Part shown: positions 21,479 through 33,730 of the stretch, piece by piece
Position numbering within the stretch: position 1 is the stretch's first letter
Layout of the letters: each line of letters opens with the position of its first letter
Assembly (NCBI GenBank): GCA_040357565.1
Contig: JBDODJ010000045.1
Source of the DNA: Cercozoa sp. M6MM
Lineage: Eukaryota > Endomyxa: Ascetosporea
DNA: 64,000 nucleotides
Direction: 5' to 3' (one strand)
Program-made: the position numbers and the translations under genes
Notes under the pieces: generated by a model
Databases searched by the model: none
The model's input: the letters and a program-made list of their open reading frames with translations, nothing else
What the model was told of the DNA's origin: nothing

Positions 21479-24400
21479 ATGATCCGTTTCGTCTCTCTGT
21501 TCCTATTCGCGTTGGTGCGCGGCAAGCCAGTCACGGAAGTTGTTTCAGTGTCACAGCCTCTCCTTCTCCAGTTAAGTGAGTTTCGCATCGTTTGCTCTGG
21601 TAAATTACCCGTGTCGTTGTGTACAGCGGAAAGCAGCGGGGTGTCACTGCCGCAGTTTTTGACGGGCGTTGACACTGAAGGACTGCTGCAGTCACCGCCA
21701 TCGCGGAGTAACGCGCTCACTCCTGTCTTCAACTCCGAGGTACTTTAATTTGGACCTCCTGCAAAACACGAAGACAGCGCGTTCTTCGAAGGACCCTGGT
21801 GACTGCCCACCGTGTCCCTGCCGCGACAACCCTATCGAGCACTGCGAACACACGAATATCACGTGTCAGAATGGTACCTAGTTTTTCTTGGGTGCATTAT
21901 TCTTGCTCAACCGAATGCTGTCCCTCAGAGGGCTTCATTGACGGTGCCGCATTCGAGTCCTGCAGCGAGACACTGAGCACGTGTCCCTCCAGTCGCTTGG
22001 CCATCACCAAGAAACACTGGTACCTGCGTGAGCAATCGCAGTGCATTTGTGACTCGCGGTAAAGTTTGCTTGTTTCCAGTGTTCTAGACTCCACCATGTG
22101 TAACTTAAAATTGACATTTTGAGATGTTGCTCAGGTTCAAGGGTGTCGACTGCTCGCTCGTGCAGAACCCGACGGTTTGCACTGAGCAAGAACTGATTTA
22201 TGACGGTAAGTTAGATTTGCCTCAACTCGGTTGATTGACATCTTTACGGCGATTTTATGGCGTGTGTCAGGCGGCTTCATAAACGCGAACTTAGACGTCC
22301 AGAAGATTCAGTGTCAAGCGGTTTTCCAGAGGTCATTCGCCACCCTTGTTCAGGTCTACGATCATTGGTACTTTCTACCGAATTACCTCCCGTCCTAGCA
22401 GTTGTACCTGAAACCCCGTCTGCTTGAGTTCAGGATCGAAATCTCCACGAGCGTGCGTCCTGGCGGCGAGGGTGTCTTCAATGTGACGATGCGTGGCCGT
22501 CTGCACCGCGGCAAAGGCACCTGCGGGCGCATGGTAACGCATTCCGAATAAATATATATATATATATCTTTCTTTCTTTTCCCCTCTTTCTTTCTTCTCT
22601 TTCTCTCCATCTCTCTCTCTCTCTCTCCCTCTTTCTTTCTGCTGTCTCTTTTTCTTTCTTCTCTCTCTGTTGTTGTTGTTGTTGTTTCTCTCCCTCTCTG
22701 TTGTTGTTGTTTCTCTCCCTCTCTGTTGTTGTTGTTTTTCATGTTACGTTTTTGCAGAAAGATGTGCTGAAGTGTCACTCTACGCAATGCGACATGTGGA
22801 GCGACGATCAAAATCGAGTGTTCATGGAGGTATTACCGTCTGCGCATCTCTGGTTGATACAGTAAATTTATCTGAGTGTTAACGTCCCCTTCTCAGTGCG
22901 AACGAAATGACTGTATGACGTGCGAAGATTATGATGAAGGTTGCAGTCGGTACTGGCAGTCATTATGGTTTGAAAGGACCTGTACTGAGGGTGGAGTGAA
23001 ACAGCGATCTGCAAGAAAAGCTTGCGAAGTTGAAGGATCAAGATGGACGTTTTCTCAAGCTGCGCATTGTGTGTCACTGCCTTCAGTTTGTTGTTTGTGT
23101 TTGCAATTGTCTTTCGTGACAGGACTCTGGTCTGGAGAATGGCGAAAGCAGCGTGAGTTGCCTTTAAACATAGTTTTGCTATTGCTTTCAGTTGTAATCC
23201 CCGTCTTTGTGTAGGGTCTGCTGACACTCAACATTCCCGGTTTCATCGGGGTTGGTGTGCGTATTCAGTGCAGTATGTCTCCTTATGATAGACACGCACC
23301 TTTCTTATACTCCCTGTGATCCTTGGTATCTCAATGCGCAGTCTCAGGCGGCTGCGTGGACGAGGTCCCCGAGCGACTGTACCGCCCTCTGGATGTGAGT
23401 CTTGAGGTGGCCCACGTGCCTCTTGCAGTGGCCACAGGCACCGTTTCCTTCCTACTGATTGCTCTGACGATAGGCATGACGGTAGCTCCTATGATTTTTC
23501 CGTTGTCCGTTCATTTGGTTCTGGTTGTTCGGACAGGTCTATGTGAACCGCCAGCCGCACGAGCAGCGCAAAAAAACTGACGGTGCCCTGCTGACCAATG
23601 AGTCAAGGGGTAGTCACGTGGACGAACACAAATGTGACTATACAGGTGACCACACAGGTGATCACGTGAGCGATCAGAGCAGTGACGATGCTGAATTCAC
23701 GTGCGACAGCGGCGGGCACTCGCTCGCATTTGAGAGTGTCAGTTTTGCCATCGACGACGACACCGTTAGTTCTGACGGTTCCACTGACCACAGGAGTGAT
23801 CATTTGGGTGACCATGTGGGTGATCGTTCCGTCGATCACGTGGGTGATCAATGCGGGAAACGCTACGTGCTGCGCGGCGTCAGTGGTGTCATTCGTGCCG
23901 GCAGTGTCACCGCACTCATGTGAGTCGCTGCAATGACACCTCAGTGACCACTTGAGAGATTGATCATGTGACCACCGTGTGACTGTGTGATCATGTGACC
24001 ATCGTGTACTGAGCAAGCACGTGCGCAGGGGACCCAGTGGCGCCGGCAAGTCCTCGCTGTTCGACGCGCTGTTCGGCACAGAGCGCGACGGTTACCGACA
24101 CGGTCGTTTGGCCCTGCACAGCGGCGATCAGCCACCGTCGGTGCCATCATCACGGCCTTCGTCAGTGACACCGTCGGTGCAGAGTGATGGCGCACGTGGT
24201 GACGACGGTTCCCTGCAGAGTCCGCTGCTGGCACGTGATCAGAACTCGAGCGACTCAGGCAGCAGTGCACGCATCGGTCTGGTGCACCAGCGACTGCAGT
24301 TTGTCGAATCCGAGACGACATTCGAGGTGCTACAGCACGCGCTGGAGATGCACCTCATCCGCGCGGATAACAGAGGTCATTTCAAGGACGCATCTTGGAG

Positions 24401-27012
24401 GAGAAACCGTGTGCTCTCGGTGCTGCGTCAGTTGCGATTGGTACGTTTGCCTCTTCCCGTTTGCGCTACCTCTCATATACACCGAGTGTGTTTGCAGATT
24501 GATCGGGCGCACACACGCGTCAGCGTGCTCAGTGGCGGCGAACGGCGACGGTATCATACTGAACCATCAGTATGACTGGTGCGTGCTAACTGAGTGGTCT
24601 GTGTATGTGTGAAATGCAGGGTTGCAATCGGTGCCGAACTGGTGCGCGATGTCGACATTCTGCTACTGTACGCAACACGCAGCACTATATGATCGTTTGA
24701 GTGACTGAGTGACACGTAGTGACGAGCCGTTGAGCGGTCTGGACTCGCGCAGTGCAACGCGCGTGTTCCACGTGCTGCACGCACTGGCACACGCCTCTGG
24801 GGTCGCTGTGGCCATGTAAGTTTCCCACTCTAGCTGTCAACTTTGAACAACTACAGTATATGTACTGAGCAGGTCGGTGCATCAACCGTCGCCTCTACTG
24901 TGGCGCCGTTTCGACACCGTCATCTGCGTAGCTGACTTTACACACCTCTTCGCCGCTTGTCCAACCGAGTGTACTTTCCCTCGTAGCTAACGTCGCGTGG
25001 CCGCATGGTGTACGGTGGTGAGCCCTGTCAGGTACCGCACAGTACATAACTCTGTCAATTTAATAGCTCCGATGTCGGCAACAGGTCGGCAGTTTTGTTC
25101 GAAGTCCAGCCGTGCAAGCATTGCTGTCGCAAGGTGCTTTTCTTGTCGCTACCCGTGTCTACTGTAGTTGTCTTGAGTGAATTCAATCGTGCCTTAGACC
25201 TGGAGCAGGCCTCACAGGCAACTCTGTCAGAGGCCGAGACTTTGCTGCTGCTGGCCACGCTAAACGACACGGCGACTGCCGAGGCACACTGTACCGGACT
25301 GTCCTTTGATTAGTCGAACTAATGCGTGCATGCACTGGGTCATACACAGGGCAGGCCTCCGACGAGGCAAGACACTACGCGAGCGAAGTTGCGGCCTTCA
25401 TGGGTATCGCAGTCGCTTTTAAGGTCGAGGAGTGTATGTGTGATTTTTTGTATATAGGGGACGGTGTCGACCTGAGCGATCGCAGTGGCAGCGATCATAA
25501 CGGCGTTGTTGGCTTCATCGCCTGGTGTCGTCAGGTAGGCGCACTGGCGCGACGCGACTTTCGCCGTGTGGCACGCGACCGAGGACTACTGCCGCTCCAG
25601 CTAGTGGTCCCAAACTGACACGTACGCACGTGACCACGCGGAGTCTTCTATGTGTACAGAGTGCCGCACTGGTGGGCATGGTGTTTGGCACCGTCTTCTG
25701 GCAGGTCGACCTCTTCCTCGAGGGCGCTCAAAACCGATGTGAGCCGAGCTTTGACACTGCTACTCCATGCCCCTGGTTTGATTTCTGCTGTTACCTGGTG
25801 TAATGTGTAGTCGGTGGACTGTTTTTCTTGCTGACCTTCCTGGCCATAACTGCGTGCACGGTGCACCCTCACTCGGTTTTTCGCTCATTCAGTATCTTAA
25901 GTTGCTTCTTGTTGTGCGCACAGGCGGTGCCTGGCCTTGCAAATGATCGGAAAATTCTTCGACGCGAACGAGCTGCTGGCATTGTACGATGGGCTTATTA
26001 CCTCCCTGCATCTTTTGTTGCGCACTTCATCCTCCAACAGGTCGACACGAGTGCCTTCCTGACTGCCAAGTAAGTTTTCCTCTGCTGATTCGTCGAGGTT
26101 TGATTGCTGATGACTTCGCAGAGTGCTGGCTGATCTGCTGCCGCTGCGCATCGTACCGTCACTGCTTCTTGGCAGCGTCGCGTACTGGATGGTACAACGA
26201 GGTCAACACCAGTGGGACAAAACAATGGAATACCTTGAGTAAATTTAGATGGGCTTGCGTCCGGATGGGCTTCGTTTCTTGTTGTTTATGCTCGTATGCA
26301 TACTCTTCTGCCTGGCTGGTACGCGACGGTTTTGTCTGTGGCACATATAAATTATAGATACTCTGATATGATAAGTAGCTGCGGCACTGTGCTTTCTGTG
26401 TGCCGCCTTCTTTTCGTCACCGCGGCAGGGTAAGTTAAACTAACGGAAGTAGTGGAAAGGTCATACATTACTCTGGTTTGTACAGCACTGTACGCGGCGA
26501 CGCTACTGATGCTGCTGCAGCTACTGACGGGTGGTCTCTTTGCGTCCCAGTTGGATTCGACGCTGCTGGATGTCTTGCGTGTGCAGAGTACCTTTTCTCT
26601 TTCGATGCTGTTTTCTTCTGCACTTCCAATCACCCCTTGTTCAACTAGGCTTCGTGTTTTACGCCTACGAGCTGTTGCTTGTCAACGAAGTCGTTGGCAT
26701 CACGCTTGTTATTGATGCACAGGTACATATTATTTACTGCATAATATGTACTGCGGAAGTTTGGAGTCATTTTTATTTTTACAGGGTTTGCCGCAAGTGG
26801 CGCTGCCCGGCAAAGTCTTCCTCGAGAACATGGGCTTCCGTCACAATGCTGTGTAGCTTTTCTTTTTCGAGTTCACTTTCGTGTCCGTGTCCGGTTTATG
26901 CGCTCAACTTGACTGACTGTATTTTTGCAGAGGCGAGGACTTTGCAGCCGTCGGTGCCATGTGCTCGTTGATGCTGCTTCTCACCTATTTATCGCTGCGC
27001 TTTCGCAAGTAG
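21479..27012 (+). CDS. ABCG (White/WBC)-type half transporter with Cys-rich N-terminal ectodomain
   Basis: The ATG at 21479 opens a hydrophobic signal sequence ('RFVSLFLFALVRG'). Exons to about 23380 encode a secreted, cysteine-rich ectodomain ('DCPPCPCRDNPIEHCEH', 'QCICDSRFKGVDCS', EGF-like). A membrane helix follows (about 23400-23475), then a basic and His/Asp-rich linker (23580-23860). The nucleotide-binding domain has Walker A 'GPSGAGKSS' (24029-24060), the signature 'LSGGERRRVAIGAEL' (24525-24650), Walker B 'DILLLDEPLSGLDS' (split by an intron, 24653-24750) and H-loop 'SVHQPS'. The membrane domain (25530-27012) begins 'ARRDFRRVARDRG', has 'AYYLPASFVAHFI' and ends '...LLTYLSLRFRK'. This NBD-TMD order and the N-terminal Cys-rich extension resemble plant ABCG24/28-like exporters. 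The substrate is unknown. The model has more than 20 exons; not all small exon edges are resolved. Confidence 0.85.
22556..22740 (+). repeat. AT run and pyrimidine (CTTT/CTCT/TTG) microsatellites in an intron
   Basis: An (AT)n run is followed by about 170 bp of CTTT, CTCT and GTT repeats inside an intron of the ABC transporter gene. The sense strand is pyrimidine-rich. Confidence 0.85.
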
Positions 27013-27738
27013 CTGAGCAATCACTTTCTTACGCTACAACTACCACGCACCTAGTCAGCTACTGTCAACATCAAACAACCCATTCGGCTGACTAATTTAC
27101 TTGCTCCGCGTGGAAGCAACTATCAGTCATGCCAAATAATTGAAGTGTTTTGCGAAGGCCGAGAGGCATGACTGAAGGCTCGAAACTGCTGCAAGAATTG
27201 ATAAAGCCCTCTTTCCAGATACCAGGCAAGAGGGTTTTCTTTTGTTTTTCATCGCAAGTCTCTCAACACTCTCAACTGTAACGACGGCCCTACCTTGGGT
27301 TTCTCTCTTCGATATCTTTCGGTTTATTGAGACGTCGAACGAACACTAAATAAAACGACCCTATATTCTGACTTTTCACTAAAAGTGACAATCTCACAGC
27401 AACAAGTCTATGATCGCGACTCGCAGCAACCTTTTTTACGAGGCAATGTACACGGTACGTAGCGCTCGCCTTTCGTTTGCCTTTTTACAATCACTACGCT
27501 AGTTTCGTCGAACTGAAGGAACGAAGGAATTCATAATCGCTACCGACTCGATTTCGGCTCGTCGGGTCATGACTATAGACGGTTTTACATTGTCGTTGAA
27601 GTCTCGTCCCGTGCAATCGAATGCAATGAGCGGAGTCAGCCAGAAAAGGCCGACGTGAGCGATGAGAAGCCGAGGATGCGTCGCTGCAGAAAGTTTTGAT
27701 TGATTCACTAAAGCAGCGGTGCGCTAAAAATGCAACAC
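27013..27738. other. Convergent 3' intergenic region
   Basis: About 725 bp lie between the converging ABC transporter and SFT2-like genes. I see no gene. A perfect 7-bp stem (CCCTCTT/AAGAGGG) with a 14-nt loop followed by T-rich sequence lies at about 27208-27242; its meaning in a eukaryote is unclear. Confidence 0.5.
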
Positions 27739-28739
27739 TTAAAGAGGCAAAGCTACCGCCAAAGCGATGCCCCCCGGCAGTGCAGAAAATAGATAGGCCA
27801 GCGATGTCAGCAACAACAACAGCGAGAGGCACTGTCGTACATGCCGCGTATCATACAGTTGGAGGGAAAGGGATAGTCAAAGACAAAATGATAAAAATAC
27901 AAGCTGCACGAGAAACGGCAACTTCGCTGCGACCTACGCCATGGAAAGCCATCATGGAGAAGTGAACACAAAGGAGAATGGTACACTAAGCCACAAGACG
28001 ATGCTGCACACGTGAAGTGCAGAGACTGCTCTCCTGTTGTGACGGGTATGTCTCCCAAGTGCTCCAAATAGAGCAATAAATACCTCTTAGTGTCGCCAAA
28101 CATGCTTTTGACCTGCGCGCGCGGGCCATGTGCAATCACCAGTGTGAGCAACATAAACATGTCGGCACAGGCCTGCGAAAGCAAAGCAGAGAAGGATACG
28201 TTTACAAAGCGAAAGTAAGTGCTTGTGAGTGACCAAAGAATGTGCGAACGACGACGGTGAGAGCAGGATTAGAGGAATCTTGCTTCTGTTCATACTGAGA
28301 TTAAAGAGGTGGGAGAGCATCAAGAGACTGTACAGTGCAGACAGAAGAAACATGAACGTCAGCAAGCCACCGACTGCACCGCCCACTATTCTCTGTGCAC
28401 ACATACACGAACAACATACTTCGTCTTAACCAAGGCGTCTAAAATAACCACTAATGTTTGCATCACACAATACCTGCTGCAGAGTAAGAGAAAACCAGGA
28501 ATACTCCTGTTCCGACTGGTCTCGTTGGAACCAGCTTTTCCAACCGCTTCCTGAAGACAAACGGCACATTTTTATCTACCCATCTCTTTCACCGCACCAT
28601 CGAGAGAGTGAAAAGTTGTACCTGTGTTGTCGGATGAGGAGGTGTCAACAGCAGGAGCACCTGGAGTCTCCGGGTCCTCTGCATCGGTGACAGTTCTTGA
28701 GCCAAAGAAGCCGCCCAAAAGACCTCGCTCCTCTTGCAT
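27739..28739 (-). CDS. SFT2-like vesicle transport membrane protein
   Basis: The start ATG at 28739 opens 'MQEERGLLGGFFGSRTV'. Later exons read 'WKSWFQRDQSEQEYSWFSL' (28480-28555), the first membrane helices 'GGAVGGLLTFMFLLSALYSL' (28300-28390), 'FMLLTLVIAHGPRAQVKSMF' (28090-28170) and the last helix 'TSLAYLFSALPGG' before a TAA at 27739. The pattern 'GP..Q.KSMF..TKR' and a final 'S...S..PGG' match SFT2/GOT1-type tetraspan proteins. These help retrograde endosome-to-Golgi fusion. One or two short exons between 27860 and 28040 are not firmly placed, so the third helix is uncertain. An upstream ATG (28857) would need an unlikely 16-nt intron and was not used. Confidence 0.65.
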
Positions 28740-29321
28740 CGTGGGTACCTAAAACATATTTGGTTGCCATTGCAGAGATGGAGTCAAACGCTACCCCGAC
28801 ATCTTCGTCACCCGGCGTCGCATACCCCTGCAAACGTGCGTTGAGCGATGCCAACATTTTTCAGGTCGTGATGCACTTTAATGGACTTAGTTTGCTCCTG
28901 GCAGTTCCAGATAACCGAGAAACCGAGCCCACTCACCCGTACAAGAGGTATTTTACTTTTCGGTTTAGTTTATAGTTGGCTTTTATTTTGTTCTGTGCTG
29001 CGAGAACTGGAAAAACACTGAAAAGAGGTATGGCAACCGTTTTAAAATGCTCCGCTAGCATGCGTTAAGATATGTTTCCCAAGGTATCTCAAAGAAAGGG
29101 CAATCGCCCGCCCCAGCCGATCACCGGCCCATGCTCGTTGCGGCGCGATCGCTGGGAGATCAATCACCCTTCTGTCTGTTACGACACATGTGACAAACCC
29201 TGGACCACTCACGGCCAGAAGACGTTGCGTAGAGCATAGTGCTTGTAGTTGGACTTGGTGCATGTGTTGCGCGAGTAAAGCAACGCAATCACCAATCGCG
29301 CTTTGAGATCAAGCAAAACTC
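28740..29321. promoter_or_regulatory. Divergent intergenic region (SFT2-like / Frizzled-like)
   Basis: About 580 bp separate two start codons facing outward. It should hold both promoters and leader exons. An AG at about 28750 suggests a 5'-UTR intron of the SFT2-like gene. No other feature was seen. Confidence 0.45.
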
Positions 29322-32300
29322 ATGCTTGCCGCGCTTGGAACCGCGATACTGCTGCTGACCCAAGGTACATCTTGTCATTACTGATCAGTGTCAGTCTGCA
29401 AGTGTACAGCGAGGAGTTTGGTATAGGGTGTGTGGCGAAGCCGGAGGATGTTCCTGGGCGGCCCGGAGTTTGGTAACGATCCCTCATGACCCCTTTCCGA
29501 TGTAATGTAAACGGGCGTCACTGTTTGGTGTTTGCCCAGGGGCCTTGAACCAAACAGTAGCACCTACACCATTCCGGCTTGGAGAACAACAGAGTGTGTG
29601 CCCATGGACGAATCACTGAGACAGTACTGTGGCAGTCTTCGCACAACGTAACTATCCTCTCTTTTCTCTTTTCTTTTGGAGCATGGGTCCCGCTTAGTTA
29701 CGCCCGGCCCGTGGCACACGAGAACTTGCTGAGGAGCAGTGCAGACAACTGGCTCTATGAAGAGCATCCCGGTCAGGATGCTATCGATGACACAAGCGCT
29801 GCCCGTGCGGGCCGGCTCGGTACCCATGCTTTCGTACAAGTACCTCAGTACAAAGTGCGGCCTGCCACCTTTTGTGGTTTTCAATTCAGGAATGTTGGTG
29901 CGTCTGGCGGGCTTGCTGCGCAACGGTGAAACACTGTGCAAAAGGCGAGCACTCGGCTACCTGTGCAACTGTGCGTTTGCTTTTCTCCACTCCTTTTTGT
30001 TTTGTTTGTTTCTTGTTTTTGCTTTTTAACTACTTTCTGCTTATAGATATGGCGCCTGAGTGCGGAGAAACTTCGCAACTACAATACGCCAATGGCACGG
30101 TGATGCGACATCCGATCACCGATGCTACTACAGAGTACTTTTGCTTTCGTTACCCTCAGTCGCTTGCTGAGTTACCCCTCCCCCTTATCTTCCGTTTTGT
30201 GGTTTTGTGGCAGGGTGGTGCGGCGGCCGAACTGTTTCGACTCGTGCGTCGAGTTTTTCGACGAGTGCCACGAGCTTGGTACGGTGTATCTTTGTTTGTA
30301 TTGACGACACCACGTGACAAGGGTGGTTGATTTGTAGGTGCCATTCTCGAGGCTGTCGGTATTAAACCGGTACGTTAAGATTGGATCTGGGGGGAGGGGT
30401 CGCCTAGTTTGTATTTCCATATGACAGGACTGCCGGTTGTTTACTTTTGGGGATTCGGAATTCAACAAGCACTCATTCAACCATCCGTTTACTCGCTTCA
30501 TTGTACGTTCCACAAAGAGCGGATGCAAGAGAATGCACAAGTACAGCAGCGATAACAAGTCAAGGTTTTTTGAGTGCAGGAACACTTTGAAGCCTACTCG
30601 TATCCAGTCAATGATGTACCCTGTGTTAGATCGTTCTTGTCTCTCTCTCCGATTACTTATAATGCAGACTTCGCCAGTCAATTTGACGGCGCAGTATATT
30701 GCGATCGATACCATTCCAAACATTACAGAGAATGGATGGGGCCGACACGAGTGGGTACAGTGTTGTTGCAGTTATCATGACACTCAGGCAGAAGAAAGTA
30801 CGTCTGTGTGAGACACAGTATTTGAACAATGCCACGCGACAACAAGAGTGGCAGCACGTGCAGCAGTCGCCAGTATCGCCACACCGAATCTTTGCTCTGT
30901 CGGTAGCATCGTTTTAATTCCTGGGCTAGTCTTTCCCTTGTAAACCTAGACCTTGCAGGATGACGAAGCAACCGCGAGGATGCAGTTGAAGCATGACCGA
31001 TATTACCAGTCGGTTGATGGTGAATTTACTGTCTATATCTCCCCTGCTTCCCTCGGCATTTGTCATATTAGTCTATCGCAGGCAGGAGACACGTGATGAC
31101 CTGCCAGGCAGTAGTACCTGCCACCGCCAGTGAAGTCTCTGGGAGTACTTTCTTCCTCTCAATCTGCTTCAGTTTTTCCATGCATGTCCCTTTTGATAGA
31201 CCTGGAATGTCCCAGTCAGCTGGTAGTTGACCCGGAGGACACCATGTGTGTCGTTGGGTACAGCAATTAAACGTGCAGTTGTTTCTTTTGTCTGAAATGT
31301 ACTCTCCTGTTGTGTCATTGATGTAGATGCCCTACGCCCGTGTTCACCGAGACGCAAGATGACACGCTGGCGGTGCTGTCGAGTGTCTTGGGAGCTCTAG
31401 CGTGCCTCTGCGGCCTCGCTGTGACAGCAATCACACTGCGCGATCCGAAGGTAGTTTCCCGCATCTACTCACTTTATCTCTTGCCTGTGCTTCTCAATGT
31501 TGTTTTTCCTTAGACACGCTTGTTCCCTAGCCGACTTTCAGCTTTTTTCGGAGTTGCGCTATTTTTCTTCGGTCTGGTAGTGTCATGTATATTGCTGCCA
31601 TCTAACCTTAAGTTGTTTCACCCCTTCTGATCCTGTGCTTGGTGGTCCCGGCAGGCGCACTGTATTCGTGTCGACCCGTGTCAGAGTGAACTGCAAGAAC
31701 AGACTGTAACACTGGCTCTCCATGATGAATGCTTTCCATACGGTTTTGCCGCCCATCCTCTGATGCCCGTACTCTGATGCATGCAGGGCGGCTCTTCTTC
31801 GGCCTGTGGCTTCCAGGCATGGCTTTACGTCTTCTCGCAGGTGAGTAGTGCTTCCTTGTATTCACCTTCCCTAACTTTCCTCGAACCACAGGTGGCCATG
31901 TCGTTGTGGTGGACCGTGTTGGCTTTGTGCCTTGCCTTCTCTCTGCGCACGCAGAGTGCTTACGTACATTTTCCAATTTAAACCCCCATGTTACGGACGC
32001 TATCTCAATGTGTTACGCGCGCAGATGGCGGAAGTGCTTGGCAAGAAGGAACGCTGGATGCACGTGGCGTGTTGGGGCACTGCCGTCCTTTGTGCCACCA
32101 TACCTTTGGCTGCTGGTAGCTTGTATTCATACCTTTGGTAACTTGTGTATCCCTTCCTTTTTCCTGCCCAGGCAAAGTGGCGCGCAACGCTGGCAACAGC
32201 GTCTGTTCGATTGCCACGGTGGGCTCTCTCACTACCTGGGTTGGTCAGGAGGACAAGGCTGAAAACTTGCCTTTTGTGTCATGTAGACGGACGGCAGTGT

Positions 32301-33416
32301 GACCTTGCTGGTACTGCTGCTGGTTTTGCCGCAGTCGCTGGCGCTGCTAATGTCGTTCGCTGCTGCCTCCTTCACGGGTAGCTTCTTCCCCTCGCGTATA
32401 ATTGAATACAAACGCCACTGTAAATTTAGTTTACACGGTGTGGACGCACAATAATAAAATGGGTCCGGCAGGTATTGCACAATCCTTGTTCCCTCTGTAC
32501 TCGGTCTATTGAGAGTCAACGTACAACTTTGACAGGTGATGTGGCCAAGAAACGCAGGCGATCGCAGTTGCGCACTGTGATTCGCTGGGCTCTGGTGCGA
32601 CTTGTTTATCTGAAGAAAATACATGGGGCACGTTTAACTTAACTTTTTCGCAGTTTTTGCCGGTTTATTTGATGGCACTAGTGACGTCGCTCGCCGTACA
32701 ACTCGATCGGCTTGGTAAATCTCTAACTTCTGCATCCTTTGAACCCTTGATCCAATTGTTTAACTGTTAACAGACGCTGCTGCGTCGCTCAACGGCTCAG
32801 TCCGCGATGCCGGTACCTTCAGTCCTCAACTCCCTTTCTGCAATCCATGTGGTTGATTGTTCTCGCAGCTCAATGCGTCCTCGAGTTATACGACGAGGCT
32901 TGTGGAAATGAAGTCGAATGCAATAGAAATGAGCTCAAAATCGACGGTGCTTTCCCATCTACACGTTCGTACTTTGTTTTCACACCTTGGCACCTTGATA
33001 ATACAGATGCCGAAGTGGAAGCCTGCATCGACGGCGAACTGCGACATAACTTATACAGGTAATTTCGTTACACACCTCTCTTTTCTGCCACCCTTCTTGC
33101 TTAACTGCCCGACTGCAGTTTCAGTGCGCAAGTGTTCGCACTGGTGGCCTGGATCTGTGTTGCTTTGTTCGCCTTCTCGGTGTTTGCCTCGCGGATGCGC
33201 AACCTGTACTATGTTCCCGTCTCCTTAACCTTTGAGGCTTTGCCGCGTTTTCTTACCGCAACGGTGGGGCAGCTGCTGCGTACGCAACTTGGTGGGCGAC
33301 ACGCGAACGAGCATCACAGGCACTGCCAGTACGACGCGGCGCCCCGCAAGAACTCCCGACGTATGCCCCAGTTCCCAGTTTGCCATTTTTTATTGGTTTT
33401 ATTTCAATCGAATTAG
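29322..33416 (+). CDS. Frizzled/Smoothened-like (class F) seven-transmembrane receptor
   Basis: The ATG at 29322 opens a signal peptide ('MLAALGTAILLLTQG'). The ectodomain has a Frizzled-type cysteine-rich domain: 'LCKRRALGYLCNYMAPEC' spans the 29969-30050 intron, then 'RPNCFDSCVEFFDECHELG' (about 30220-30290) and 'GIKPDC'. Helices follow: TM1 'VLGALACLCGLAVTAI' (31370-31440), TM2 'FFGVALFFFGLVVSCILL' (31540-31610), then 'CGFQAWLYVFSQVAMSLWW' leading into TM3 'TVLALCLAFSLRTQ', TM4 'HVACWGTAVLCATIPL' and an extracellular 'GNSVCSIA'; TM5 (32290-32375), a basic loop 'AKKRRRSQLRTVIRWAL', TM6 (32655-32715) and TM7 'FALVAWICVALFAFSVFA' (33130-33190). The WW, the H-x3-W and the Cys pattern are class F hallmarks. 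Ligand and partners are unknown. About 20 exons; the stop may instead be at 33443 if a last 58-nt intron is used. Confidence 0.75.
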
Positions 33417-33730
33417 CATGGGCAGAATACCACCGACAGGGGTGATGCAGTTGAACTAGCTGGCACCACCAGTCCGGGCGAACCCTGACCGGACTCCAGT
33501 CGGCGCGTGGTGTGAAAGTGATCATGACTCGAAATTGGACTGATGTGACGTGAACTGAAAATACTGAGTCGGTGTGAAACGAAATGTGACTTTATCGTAT
33601 CGGTGAGTGTCTGTAATTAAACGTAGAGGTACTCTGATTGTGTCCACGCGGAAAAGCAACGCAAATCGCGAAAAACATCGCATAGCGGACGTATGCTCGC
33701 CTCTACACCATGTCGTGCGTGATGGTCGCT

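Noticed and set aside
28645-28857. ATG at 28857 as start of the SFT2-like gene
   Set aside because: It would need a 16-nt intron to reach the SFT2 frame; the ATG at 28739 is simpler.
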